A stretch of DNA of 64,000 nt, taken from Catenaria anguillulae PL171 (taxonomy: Eukaryota > Blastocladiomycota > Blastocladiomycetes > Blastocladiales > Catenariaceae). The stretch covers positions 1 through 64,000 of the forward strand of contig MCFL01000064.1 in NCBI GenBank assembly GCA_002102555.1, given 5' to 3'. Shown in pieces: positions 1-11,060 of the stretch (positions are counted from its first letter, which is position 1; every line of letters starts with the position of its first letter). The notes beneath the pieces are model-generated. The model made no database searches. It was not told where the DNA came from and saw only the letters and a list, made by a program, of their open reading frames with translations. The position numbers and the translations under genes are program-made.

Positions 1-1413
1 GTTCTTAACGTCTGTGGCATCGGATCATGCCGCATTGAAATACAGACCTGGATTGAGGTGGATGGTCAAGCCAACGCCTCACCGCTTGGGCTGGCCTGTG
101 AGCCGTGGGGCATCCACCAAGGAACTGCGCGACCTCTTCAAGGCCCACACCGCTGTGCATGGCATTTGCGGCTTCACCGAGGTGTATCGTTGGAGGTTTG
201 CCAAGGTCACCTTTCTCACAGAGGCCGACATGCAAGCGATGCTGTCCACCTCCCCGCTCGTTTTCAAGCGCCAACACACCTTGTTCCACGAGTCCCTTGA
301 AGACTTCAAGAGCCAGTACATGGATAAGGACCTGGGCATCAAAAGATGGTTTGTGGCAAGGACGATCTGGCGGTCCTCACTACCATGGGCCCGATTGGCA
401 AAGTAGTGGCTGTCGACAACGCCTGCGCGCGTGATTTCTCTTTTGTCGTGTGGCGTGCAGCGAACGCCGAGGAGTTCCGGAAGATGACACAAGCCGGGAA
501 CAAGGTCAATGTGAATGGAGTGCCCGTGCTCCTTTACCCGCGGACTGCGCGACTCTGCTTTGCGTGTGGCTCGCAGGAGCACACCCGAGTGCAATGCAAG
601 GCTCTCAAAGACTGGCGTGCGAATGAGCACGCCAAGAAGGAACAGGCAGCGCAACGTGGCGCTCATCAAGGAAACAACGCCCGGGTGCAGCCGGGCCAGT
701 CATACGCTGCAGCGTTGGGTGGACGGGATTGTGCAACGCCCGCTGGACCGGTCTTCGGACAAGTCGGAGGTTGTGAGGGTGGAGTCGACCGAGTCGCCGC
801 ACTTGAAGCGGAAAAGGCTGAGCTTAAGGCAGCCTTGCGCGCAACGAGGGAAGAGTTGGCGACGCAGACGAGTGTTCTGGCCGCGCAGATGGCGGCCATG
901 CAGAAGGAGCAAAGAGAGATGATGGCGATGCTCGCAATGATGGTGTCAGCAATGGCAGACGGGAGCATGGAGGAGGCCAAGGCAAAAGCGGTGGCGTTCC
1001 TCGCCTCGGCGCAGGCAGCGCAGGAAGAGGAGCAGAGCAGGACTTCCAGCAAAGAGGAGGAGGCGATGGATGTTGACATGGAGCCGCCTGGTGAGTCGAG
1101 GGAAATGCGGGCGAAGCAGGGTGCAAGGCTGATGACTGCACGTCGATCTGAGTCAGTTGACTCGGATTTGTCTGAAGAGGACTCGCGTGGACGCAAGCGC
1201 CAGAAAACGGGGACGGCGACAGATGATGGGGGTGATAGTTCGCGACATGACCAGGAATTGACGCCAGTCCCACCAGCACACCGTGTAGATAGACGCGGCG
1301 TTATTGTACGGAGCCGAGACCGACTGAGACCACGTCAGCATGAAGCAAACGACGCAGGTGGCGAGACAAGGGAGTCTGACAACCAAACGGCTGACATTCC
1401 CCAAGCTCAATAA
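1..1413 (+). pseudogene. LINE ORF1, gag-like RNA-binding protein (5' end outside window)
   Basis: The reading frame is open from the left edge in one frame to about base 340. It continues in another frame from about 346 to the TAA at 1411-1413, so one small indel near the AAAA run at 340-344 breaks it. The second part has a single CCHC zinc knuckle (CFACGSQEHTRVQC, bases ~556-597). A long Ala/Glu/Gln-rich coiled coil follows at ~790-960, then an acidic and basic disordered tail. ORF1 proteins of this type coat the element RNA and assist reverse transcription (family knowledge). The zinc knuckle lies before the coiled coil. The stop codon overlaps the ORF2 start. Confidence 0.75.
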
Positions 1414-1415
1414 TG
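1411..1415 (+). promoter_or_regulatory. TAATG stop-start overlap joining LINE ORF1 and ORF2
   Basis: The ORF1 stop TAA (1411-1413) shares its last base with the ATG (1413-1415) that opens ORF2. Such overlaps are used for termination-reinitiation in some LINEs, for example the silkworm SART1 element (known). Use of this mechanism here is inference. Confidence 0.6.
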
Positions 1416-2950
1416 GCTCCACCTGACCGACCTAACAGCTTCTCGGATTTACCAGATCGAACAATGGCTCTTGGTACTGCTTCACCTTCATCGCAGAATA
1501 TCTTTACTAATAGACGGAAACCGTGTTGGCGGCAACCACAGACTGCAAAACTCCGACCAAGTTACAACAACACCGATGCTGATTCCTGCTCAACACACGC
1601 CGATTACCCTGTCAACATCCTAGTCGCCAACATCCGTGGCTCCCAAGTGCACGACCGACTTGTCGAGACCCTCAACTACGCACAGCAACAACGTGTGGGC
1701 ATTGTGATAACTACAGAGACCAAGTTGTCCAACAAGGGAGCCCGCGGGCTGAACTGTGCGGCGCTCGACCAAGAATGGATGGTCAAGGTCACACACAACG
1801 ACTCTCGTGCACAGGGATCTGGTGTATTGGTTGCGATAGACCCAAGACTTGAGAGCTACGTTGGCAGATGGTCTGTTTACGATGGGTACATGGTGGCGTT
1901 CACGCTCCAGGGCCGTGGCGACTTCCGGCTGCGCATTATTGGCATTTATGCGCCACCTCAAGACCCAACCATTCGTGCGTCGCTGGTCCAACGCCTACGA
2001 GTTGAGAGAGAGATGGCGGATGCAAGGGGCGAGCTGCTACTGATTGCGGGTGACACAAACGAGCGGGAGGACGTTGCAAGCCGCCCGTTGGAGGCGGTCG
2101 CGCTTGGAAACGGGCTCTTGGACCTCGCAGTGCATCTGGATATGGCTGTGAGCACGCACGAGGCTGGTGGACGCCTGGACCGTGTCTTTGTCTCGCCAAC
2201 CATCACACATGACGTCCTTGCCATGTCAATCGTCAACGCCCGGGGCTTTGACCATGCGCGACTTGTTCTTCAAACGGCACTTGCGCTCCGACTGGACCGT
2301 GACCTTGCTCACCTACAGCAACAAGCCCGACAGGAGGCTGTCAGGTACGTACTCGATGAGAACCGTCTAACTGGCAGGTCATGGGCCGTGTTCGTCTCCA
2401 GAGTGTGCACAGATCTGGGAATTCGAATCGACAACGCCGACACCTTCCCAGCGTGGGTTGATGCCAAGTCACTCGGGAGCAGCAACAACGATCAACTTCC
2501 GCCCGTTCTCAACCCAACACTGCCAATTGGGCACAGATGGTACCTGTTTGAGAATGTAATGCTGGCTGCCAGCCGTGCACAATTGCCTCACAAGAAGCGT
2601 TGTGCCTCCGAGTCGTACGGATCTGTTTTGAAGCCACCACAGAGCAAGACGGATTCGGCATTGGCGCTCGGCGTGCTGCAACGCTTGCTTGACGACCCTT
2701 CCACTAACTTAACTGTTAAAGAACGTGATGCGCTCAGCCGAGTGGCACCAGCGTTTGGTACGGAATCCTCGCATGAAGACCTGGTGCGTGAAAAAGAACG
2801 ACTGCTTGAGATTGTGGCAACAGAGTCGGCAAAGGCAAAAAGGGAGCAGATCGACGCTGCAGTGGCCTCGCGAACGGAAAGGTTTGGCGTCAAGACTGGG
2901 GTTGTCATGCGATCAGTCATGGAGCGAAAACGACCAAACAACTGCCTGGA
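1413..2950 (+). pseudogene. LINE ORF2, N-terminal part: apurinic-type endonuclease domain
   Basis: This open frame runs about 510 codons before the transposon junction. The endonuclease/exonuclease/phosphatase fold is visible: a VNILVANIRG start strand near residue 67, catalytic TETK near residues 101-104, a GIYAPP strand, the GDTNERED motif, and a final FDHARL segment holding the Asp-His pair. The domain nicks target DNA to prime reverse transcription (family knowledge). The frame is cut at 2951 by the Mutator-like insertion and resumes in frame after the duplicated target at 6085-6094, so this half looks intact apart from the insertion. Confidence 0.8.
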
Positions 2951-3181
2951 GGTTAATAGTTTTCGGCGGGTACGATATGTTTTTTGGCGGGTAACAAATG
3001 GCATTGGGCGGGTACGATTTTGGACTTGGCGGGCAACTTTTTGGACATAGGACACGGCAGGTAAGCAATAGGACTTGGCGGGTAAGCAATAGGACTCGGA
3101 GGGTAAGCAATAGGACTCGGAGGGTAAGTAATAGGACTCGGCGGGTAAGTTGGATCGGGCAATTTTTTTGACAAAATGTTG
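2951..3181 (+). repeat. Left terminal inverted repeat of the MULE
   Basis: It begins GGTTAATAGTTTTCGGCGGG, contains four tandem copies of a 21-bp unit with core GGTAAGCAATAGGACTC (~3058-3150), and ends near the T-run at 3164. It matches the reverse complement of 5834-6084 apart from one repeat unit and scattered substitutions. Confidence 0.88.
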
Positions 3182-3373
3182 AGCTTCTGCTGATCTGACT
3201 GAGGCAGACAGTCAGAACATCGCTTGACTATTAAGGGAACAATACATAAGTATTTAAAATACTGTACAAGAATGAGGATGCTATGGAGATGTTTGCATGA
3301 AGGGAGCAATGAGGAAGAGGCATGGTAACGTCAACACCAAAAAAAAGCAAATAATGGAGCACTCTCAAAACAA

Positions 3374-5699
3374 TCAATCCATTGAAAGTGCAGGGCCAGA
3401 GTTGCGAGGGCGACCACCACGACTTGCACCAGGCTTCCCCCGACTTTGCATTAACGCCAAGGTTGGAAGGGCAGGATGAAGCTTTAAAGAATACCGAGCA
3501 GAAGAAGCAAGAATGTGGTGGCACCATCCTTTTCGAAACGCATAAAGGCACTCGCAAGTAGGAAGCTCTGCGTCCATGGTGGTTTGGCAAGGAAGGCGCA
3601 CAACAACTTGAACTGTCTCTGGAATCTCCTCACTGGTCACCCCACGGACACCATAGGCAGAGCCACCATATGCAAATGACGGAATTGCTGCAGAGTACGT
3701 GATCGTCCAATGGTGTTGGCTGGCTCGGCGGGAAACATCATGAGTGTTGTCGACTGCCCAGCGATGTGCCTCGTCAATGTCGGAAGCCTGTCATGAAAAG
3801 GAATTCAGTCAGTGTGGAAGCCATGGATGAAAGGATGAAACAGATTGAAACAACTTGGAAGCAACATACGGGAACCTGCGGGAGAAGGCGAACAGGTGCT
3901 TCAAACAAAGGTTGGCGATTGACACATTGCATACTGCAATTGACCGCATCAACCAGTGATTGTGCGACCGCCATCTTGAACTGCTTTTTGAATACAGAGT
4001 GCTTGGCTTCAAGTGTGTTGTTTGTCCTGTACAACACCAGCCGGGTAGTCAAACACACGCCAACGGAACCATCGTGAAACAGACTTGTTGGCAGCAACAA
4101 TTTGATCTTGATCGGGCCCACCACGTCTGCGCCCGCGGCGCATGGGGGCAGGGGGGTTGGTTGGGTGGACAAAGTCAACGGGATATCCGCGAGTCCACTC
4201 ACCCACAAAGTAGATCCAAAACGCACGGGCATCCTCTTCCTTGGCTGGAGAATCAAACACGGTCTGTTGGTAAGGTGGTGATACAAGTCAACAAGACGCG
4301 ACTCAAACTGCTCAATGGACTCGGTTCAATGCAGCGAGTAAACCATGCGCAATACAAGCTTCATGTGCTTGGGAACAGTGCGCTTTTCGATGCACTGACG
4401 CAAGTGGAACCAGCACATGCCAATGTCCGCATCGGGAAACACCTGCTCAATGGCCAAACCAACTGCATCCTCGGCATCGGACATAGTGACTGCCCACTGC
4501 GACACATCAAACTCGCACTCGACCTCGTCTTGCAGCACACCAACCAACGAGTCAAACACAGCAACATAATCAGAGGCCCTGCGATGCGACATGACCACAT
4601 GTGCAATGGTGTGCCCTTGATGCCCAAGATCCATGGCGGTGATGACAAAGAGCTGGTACTTGAGCGTGTTTGTCTTGAACGTTCCGTCAAAGGCGATCAC
4701 AGTGTGTTCCATGCCACCGGCATGCTCGGCCACTTTCGCAAGGTTGCGGAGGGTGTTGCAGGTGAAAATTAAGAGCGAGAAAGGGCTTTCTTCGGTGCCG
4801 TAACCAACACCATCCAAGTCATTGGGAATGACCATGAATACTTGATTTGGGTCATTGTCATCAATCGACGCATCGTACTTGTGAGCTTCGTAAAGCACTT
4901 CAAGGCGTGGATGCTGGTTGAGCCGCTCGCGGCGATTTTCCTTCTTGATATAGTTGTCAATCTTGTTGAAGTTTTGGCGGTCAGCGAGACGGTGTTGCTC
5001 ATTGATTTGGCTGGCGTCAAGGAGCGTGAGGGAGATAGCAAGGGAGCCGTCACCTGCCAGTGTGAAAGAATGCAGCAATAGATATGATGAGAAGGGCGAC
5101 CAGAAGCAGTGTGTCAGATTGAAACCAAAGAGAAAGATGCAAATGTACCTCTTTGATTTGCGGAATCAATCAAACTTTTTTCTTGAATACTCAGCCCGTG
5201 ACGGCCTTCAAGACGTGGGCGCTTTGCGCGGCCGAAGCCTCAACTTGGCCACTCAGGGGAGTTGCAACTGCGTGAGCCTGTGGTCATATATACAAGCGGA
5301 TGTGTGTTAGCAAACATGTTCTTCTCCAGCATCTGTCCCGGCTGAAAGCAACATACTTCGTTGGACAGTGATAGAGTGCATAAAACCGTGAGCATATCTT
5401 AAGCAAGTAGACCTTTTCGCATGTTGCGGAGCAGCGGCACTCGAGGTACACAGAGCGGCTGCCGTGGTTGTCGGAGAGGCGTTTCAATCAGGCCGGTACC
5501 TGTCAGGGTCGTGGGTTTTGCACAGCTTGCAGTAGGCAGCCTTGGAGCGATTTGTGCCCAAGCGGTGTGAAATGACTACGGAGTCCGTGTCTGGCATGAT
5601 TGCTGACAGTGTGTGGGCATTGGTCACAAAGCCGCCGCCCGCCTGCTCAGGGGAGCTGAGCGGTGGGGAAAGGGCGGTAGTGTACTTGGATGCGGTCAT
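3374..5699 (-). pseudogene. MULE transposase, decayed, with SWIM zinc finger
   Basis: Read on the minus strand from 5699, a Cys-rich N-terminal region comes first (YCKLCKTHDP at ~5500-5530, then ECRCSATC at ~5410-5440), as in WRKY/FLYWCH-type DNA-binding fingers. The longest open block (5078-4326) has the DDE core: an Asp in AFDGTFKTN (~4690), a second Asp in VTMSDAEDAV, then CWFHLRQC. A later frame (~4000-4030) has YRTNNTLEAKH, which supplies the catalytic Glu. The 3' part (3640-3540) has a SWIM motif, CECLYAFRKGWCHH. At least three frame changes separate the blocks, so it is inactive unless some are introns. Family assignment is firm; exon structure is not. Confidence 0.82.
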
Positions 5700-5833
5700 T
5701 GCGGTCGATTCATGGCTCTTGAATGTGGTCCCGGCAGGAGGTCCAGCACAGAGGGAGAGTCAATGTGGGTTGTGGTCTCAGCGTGAGACATGTGTTTGTT
5801 GATCACCAAGCTCAAGAACAGGCGTGATCAGAG

Positions 5834-6084
5834 AACATCTTAACAAAAAAATTGCCTGATCCAACTTACCTGCCGAGTCCTATTGCTTACCCTCTGAGTC
5901 CTATTGAGTACCCGCCGAGTCCTATTGCTTACCCTCCGAGTCCTATTGATTACCCGCCAAGTCCTATTGCTTACCCGCTGTGTCCTATGTCCAAAAAGTT
6001 GCCCGCCAAGTCCAAAATTGTACCCGCCCAATGCCATTTGTTACCCGCCAAAAAACATATCGTACCCGCTGAAAAACTCCAGCC
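5834..6084 (-). repeat. Right terminal inverted repeat of the MULE
   Basis: Reverse complement of the left repeat, with five rather than four copies of the 21-bp unit (GAGTCCTATTGCTTACCC core, ~5875-5985). This explains the 20-bp length difference between the arms. Confidence 0.88.
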
Positions 6085-7802
6085 ACTGCCTGGACCGGGT
6101 GGTGACTGCAGACAGCATCAAGCTGCTTCTGAGCGAGGTCATGGATGCGACAGCCGCTCACTGGCAAGGCTGCTTCGGACAAGAGGAACATGGGAACGTA
6201 GACCAGGCTCCAGCGTCGATCCGCCGAGCATTGCAACCACTGCATTGGATCCACAAATCGTGGTGGGATGGGGTGGAGAACGAAATTGCACCCGATGACA
6301 GTGCTCACATCTTGTGTTGTATAGATATCGACAAAACCCCGGGTGCAACAGGACTTTGACACCGCCACTACGCCGCGCTTGGAACCATTGGGGACAAAAT
6401 CCTGGCGCGCTTGTTCACTGACATGTATTTGGCGGACTGGGTGCCGAGCGAGTGGCGATATGGGGTCATTTACCTGACGCCAAAAAAGGCAGAGGGCTAC
6501 ACAGGCGACGTTGACGCCATGCGACCCATCACCATACTCGAATGCGCATCCAAGCTGTTCAATGCGGTCATGTGGCGGCGTATTCAAGATGTGGCCGTTG
6601 AAAAGCAAGTGTTGCGTGGTGCTCTATTCTCAGCGCTCAAGGGTACCGACACGCGTCTCCCGATCGACATTCTCCATGGTCTTATTGCCCAAGCGCAAGC
6701 AGCCGACGCTGAGGAGGAGTTGTGGGCGTATTCAGAGGACAAGTCGAAGGCATTTGACACCGTGCCACATCACTTTGTGCGCCTGGCGCTCTTGCGATTG
6801 CGTTTGCCAGTGCAATTTGTAGATTTCTACTGTCGCAACTTCCTAGAGGGACGCACTGCGTCAGTGATCGCAGCGTTTGGGTTAACAGGACGGATCCAGC
6901 TTCACCAAGGCATACCCCAGGGTGGCGTCGAATCGCCGTTCCTATGGAACGCATTCTATGACATTCTGCTGTGTGCGGTGGAGGAGAGTTGCGATGGTGT
7001 CGAGCTACTAATCAAGGTGCCGGACACAGGTGGTGGGAAGCCTTTCGGAAGTGTGAAGGTGATTGGCCATCGGCGGTACGTAGCGATTGGGTTTATAGAT
7101 GATGCAATTTTCTTTGCCAGGTCGCGTGAGCTGCTCCAACAGGTGGTGGACTTGGTCGATGCGTTCAACCTACTCACTCGGATCCGGGCAAATGCAAGCA
7201 AAGGCTTTGTGCTTGCGTTCAACACAAGAGATGGTGGAGTGGGGAGTGTGACGTCTAGAGGAGTTGAAGTACCGCGCTCAGGCCCAGGCGAGATGAAGAG
7301 ATACCTGGGTGTATTTGTGGATGGATTGGGGCCAAGGAAGGCGACGGAAAAAGTGATGAGGGATGCCGTGACAAGTGCGATCAACGTCCTGAGGACGAAA
7401 CGGGTCCCAGCCAGGATTGTGGTATACGTGATCAACTCAGCAATCATCCCCGCGGTTGCGTACCGTGCATTCGGTTACATCCCATCACTGACTTTCCTTG
7501 ACCAGCTCGACGCGAAGCTCCGTGCAGTGGTTCGAGCTGCGGCCAGATTGCCATCCAACACACCAGTCTCGATTTTCTACGATGCAGCGACATACGGGCT
7601 CGTCTCCGTCAAGCACACCATCCTTGCAGCTCGAGTCTCGCACCTTCGCTACTGTTTAAGCCAACCCGTGCAAAGCGAGCGCTTTCAAGTCCGTGCGCCA
7701 TGTCCAGCCTTGCCCAACGCGCAATCCGTTGGTGGGTTAACCCACTCTCGCACCCGCCGTGCCGACTTGCATCGCAAGGACTCCCTGCCTCTCCGCTTCT
7801 GA
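6085..7802 (+). pseudogene. LINE ORF2, reverse transcriptase domain
   Basis: This continues the 1413-2950 frame after the MULE. A TGA at 6357-6359 interrupts the fingers region; the frame then stays open to 7802. Reverse transcriptase landmarks follow in order: YLTPKK, MRPITILECASKLF, the KAFDTVPHH palm Asp (~6750), QGIPQGGVESPF (~6910), and GFIDDAIFF (~7090). The last has Ile in place of the common Ala of FADD. A one-base shift near 7,700 moves the C-terminal part into another frame. The TGA could derive from CGA by a C-to-T change (inference). Confidence 0.8.
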
Positions 7803-10000
7803 ACCTTCTTCCCCTTCTTTCTAGTTCTCTCACCTCAATTCACCTCGCTGGGCATGTTGACCCTCTGCGCATTTGCCTGGTGGATGACATCCCATTGGAA
7901 GCCGTTATTCCATCTCCTGTTCTTCATACTTTGCGTTCCTGTCTCCATGATGCTGGTGTTTGCTCGCTTTCTCCCCTCGTTTCCCTTTGTTGTTTTCATG
8001 ACCAGGACAGTACTCCAGCATGGTATGCAAACGCGGCCTCTGTCCGACATCTGCTTGCCAAGAGATGCCCTTGCCGTGGTCGCCTGCACAATGCCTTGGT
8101 TGCTTTGACCAACGCCGTTTCCGACTGGTGCACATCTCTCGGCCCAGTTGCTGCGATGCCGATTCAGCCCCGCCTGGCCCTTGCACCGCGACACCATGTT
8201 GGCCAACTCATGGTCTTCTTGGGGGAAAACGGGCTGCCAACCTTTGGTGTGTGTGTTGCCGTTGATTCCTGTAACACGGTGAACGGACCAATCATCATGC
8301 TGCGCCACCTCACAGAATGTACTTGCCTAATGCTTGACGAGGGTGTTGTGCCCCCCGACCACACTCTCCTCCATTTATGCCTTGACTGTGGTGATACGGG
8401 TAACTGCCAATTGTCGTCAGCAACGTGTGACGTGCCCGATTGCCTTGTCACCATCCCACTTGTGTACACGTACCCCATCTCAGCCAAGTCTCTCACGAAG
8501 CGTCGGGACGGTGTGGACGCGTATGTTGTTCTCGCGCCCAACCACGAATTGCCCAAGCACTGCCTGTACATGTCCAGTTTCTTCCCTGGGTATGTGCAAG
8601 ACGACATGGATGTAGACAGCGACGATAGCGACAGTGATGACGACAGCCACCACTCAAGCTCAGCCTACTCAGCTCCACCTCTTGCCAATGTCACGCAACT
8701 GCTCACAATGCACCATGGCACAATCCTTGACTGTTGGACCGACAGCTCGCTGCAACCCGCTACAGATACGATTGATGCCGTTATGCAACTTGGTGCTCAC
8801 TGCCCCCAGCTCAACCTGGAAATCTTCGGCCAACTGCCGCCCGCTCCGACTAGTTCATCACGCCCTGAGATCGCTGCTGTTATTGCGATCGTTGACAAGC
8901 TCCCTGTTGGATTGCATGCGCGTGTCTGTTCAGACTTGGCTGTCACCGTGCAGGTTGTTCCCATGTTTCTGGGCCTGCCTGATGCCAAGGCGATTGGGCC
9001 ACGTCACCTGTCGCCGCTGCACGACTTGTTACTTGTCCTTTGTGCACTGGTTAAGGAAAAGAGGCTCGTGCTGGATCTCGTGAAGGTCAAGGGCCATGAT
9101 GGGAATGCAGGGAACGAGAGGGCTGACGAGCTTGCCCGTTGTGGTGCAAATTGCCATGAGGTGTACACCTTTTCGCCATGGTTTCTGGACGCAACTGACT
9201 TTGGCGCACTGGTGCAGGTAGGTCATGAGCTGGTATATGCGCAGGTGGGCCGCGCAATTCGGCGACAAGCACAGATGCAATCCCGCGTCAATTTGTACTT
9301 GTATATGCTCAAGTTGGTTGGGCAGCCTGACCTGATGGTGTTTGACGGGGCCATTCGTAATGGTCGCAAGGCATCGGCCATGTTCGCATCGTTTGCCGAC
9401 GACGCATCAGTCACGTTCCGCATCAAGGTTTTGACGAGCCGCCTGCCAACTCGTGCTCAACTCCACAAGTATTGGCCAGAGCGGGTACTGTCCCCGAATT
9501 GTGTGCTCTGCGGTGCTCTCGACGATCAACAGCATTGGCTCGAGTGTCGCGCACTTGTCAACATACTCTGGACATGCCGATTAGATGTGCACGAGCAAGT
9601 CGTGGAGCTGTACGGCGTTGCAGGATGACGGCGCACCAAGCGGCAGCAAAGACACTCGTCGAGCGGCTAATGGATCCAGCCAAATTACTGGCAACTGCAG
9701 CATGTGTAGTTGAGGTTCGCCTGCGGCAACAATTTCCCAGCCTCGTTTGCGCGAATTGTCTCAATTGCTTCCACGACCATCCAAACTGTGCTGTGGAAGG
9801 AGCGTTGCAGGCTTGTTGGACCGATCGAGCAACGCATGCCAGAAAACCGCTTGCGGCCCGACAGCCCTGTCAATGTCCCCACTGTCGGGAAGCACGCGCC
9901 CCAGTGGCCCGGCAGCCGCCCATGAACCTTACACTGTTGCCTCACATTACATCTACGAGTGCCACGCTGGCTGCCCACCCCTCGTTGGCTCCTCCTCAGC
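7700..10000 (+). pseudogene. LINE ORF2, C-terminal part: acidic linker, RNase H and zinc motif
   Basis: Open to 9628. It holds a Cys/His-rich linker and an acidic stretch (DDMDVDSDDSDSDDD, ~8600-8650). The RNase H signatures are WTDSS (~8735) and KGHDGNAGNERADELA (~9090-9140). A C-terminal CVLCGALDDQQHWLEC zinc-binding motif lies at ~9500-9545. The related copy at 23,453-24,696 reads through GAGCTGCTACGG where this copy has GAGCTGTACGG (~9605-9612), so one lost base causes the early stop at 9628. Homology to the other copies then continues in shifted frames to about 10,000. Confidence 0.78.
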
Positions 10001-10338
10001 CTCGCATGCACCGGCTTCCTTTGGCAAATGGCGGTTCCACGCCCAGGGCTCTCAACCCACAGGTTTGGGTTTGGACACTCACAGCAATGCTTTGCTACCC
10101 GTGTTGGGGTGCAGTCAGGTACGCATTCTGTTTTCGTCCCCTTGCTTTCCCCAACTGCTGCCTCTGCGCTTATGGTGTAACCTTCCCTTGTCCTTGTATG
10201 CTCACCGTTGTTTTGACTCTGTTTCCCTTTATTTGACTTCGAACTTTCTTGGTTCTCTGTTGCATGGGGTACATTTGCGCATCTGTGGTGTGGCTGAATG
10301 TCGACCTCAGACCCTGTTTCTTTCCATCTGCTTAATTC

Positions 10339-10402
<64 letters not shown>
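10001..10402 (+). repeat. LINE 3' UTR ending in a CT microsatellite
   Basis: Non-coding tail shared with LINE copy B, where it appears on the minus strand. The CT repeat (~10,338-10,402) corresponds to the AG repeat at ~23,110-23,285. Copy B continues beyond the repeat into a further ~300 bp and poly(A). That tail is absent here, where retroelement family A begins instead. Confidence 0.7.
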
Positions 10403-10405
<3 letters not shown>

Positions 10406-10664
10406 GGTTAACCACGTTGCATGTATTTATAAAACGATATCAGATCCGAACACCCAAAGAGGAAGGGAAAGGGGGGACAATTCAAACAGGTACTCAGAAT
10501 ACACCTGCCAGAGGCAGCAACAGGCACACAACACAATGGAAGGAGCAGTTGGCAACAGTGCGGGGGGGGGGGGGGGGGAGGGGGACAGAATAGTATGTAA
10601 GCCAATGGTGGTAAGGGCAAGAAATCAAGGTGAGGGCAAAGGCAGCATCAAGAGTGCAGGTGGG
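10406..10664 (-). repeat. Short retroelement tail, family A, copy 1
   Basis: It matches 11,160-11,424 closely over its whole length, starting at GGTTAACCACGTTGCATG and ending near GCATCAAGAGTGCAGGTGG. On the minus strand this reads as the 3' end of a poly(A) retroelement. It contains a long G run (10,561-10,578). No target duplication was seen for this copy. Confidence 0.6.
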
Positions 10665-11060
10665 GGGGGGGTCGAGGCATGGGCGTATGGCAATCAATGC
10701 AGGGATGTGGGGGAAACAAGCAGCGCATGTGAGACAACCAAGCAGTTTTTTTTTCCTGGTGGTTTTCATTTTCCAACAGAAGTTCAGAAGAGGGAGTGAG
10801 GCAGACGGGGTGACTGTCACGGGGCTAGGTTTGTGGCAGGGAGAGGACAGGAACAAAAGTCGTGTGGGGCCCAGACACACTACGCACCACAACATGGTTT
10901 ACATAATGCTTTGCCGACGGCTGGAGTCTGAAAAGTGGGTGTGCCAGGCCTGGCATGGCGCCAAGGTGATGCCAGAATGCCCAAGGAAGCAGCCTGATGT
11001 CGCCTTGGGCAGTACCAAGGAGGGGTGGGGCACCAACAGCCAGCTCATGCGTGAAGTGGC
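10665..11060. other. Unassigned spacer before gypsy-2
   Basis: No convincing gene. A T run at ~10,745 could be the tail of another minus-strand retroelement. The last bases before the gypsy-2 LTR (GTGGC, 11,056-11,060) nearly match the bases after its other LTR (GAGGC, 27,523-27,527). This is therefore probably the original flank of that insertion. Confidence 0.4.

Larger units (their letters stand above)
2951..6084 (-). mobile_element. Mutator-like (MULE) DNA transposon inserted in LINE ORF2
   Basis: The 3134-bp element is flanked by the perfect 10-bp duplication ACTGCCTGGA (2941-2950 and 6085-6094). Removing the element and one copy restores the LINE frame across the site. It has inverted repeats of about 231 and 251 bp and encodes a minus-strand transposase with MULE motifs and a SWIM finger. 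A target duplication of 9-11 bp and long inverted repeats are typical of MULEs (family knowledge). The coding part is broken by several frameshifts. Confidence 0.9.
1..10402 (+). mobile_element. Tad-like non-LTR retrotransposon (LINE copy 1), degenerate and interrupted
   Basis: The element has two ORFs: a gag-like ORF1 with a CCHC knuckle, and an ORF2 with endonuclease, reverse transcriptase, RNase H and a C-terminal zinc-binding motif. This order, with RNase H, fits the Tad/I-type LINEs of fungi (family knowledge). The 5' end lies outside the window. It is interrupted at 2951-6084 by a Mutator-like transposon, and carries an in-frame stop and several frameshifts, so it is inactive. The 3' UTR ends in a CT microsatellite. 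Two 5'-truncated relatives on the minus strand (22,401-25,345) keep the tail missing here, including the poly(A). Confidence 0.85.

Noticed and set aside
340-346. Programmed frameshift in LINE ORF1
   Set aside because: An A run is present at the frame change, but the element is decayed elsewhere, so a random indel is simpler without intact copies to compare.
3960-4772. 270-residue plus-strand open frame in the MULE
   Set aside because: Antisense of the transposase, whose catalytic motifs are clear on the minus strand.
5870-5990. CRISPR-like array of 21-bp repeats
   Set aside because: Units are contiguous without spacers, occur in both inverted arms of a transposon, and the DNA is eukaryotic.
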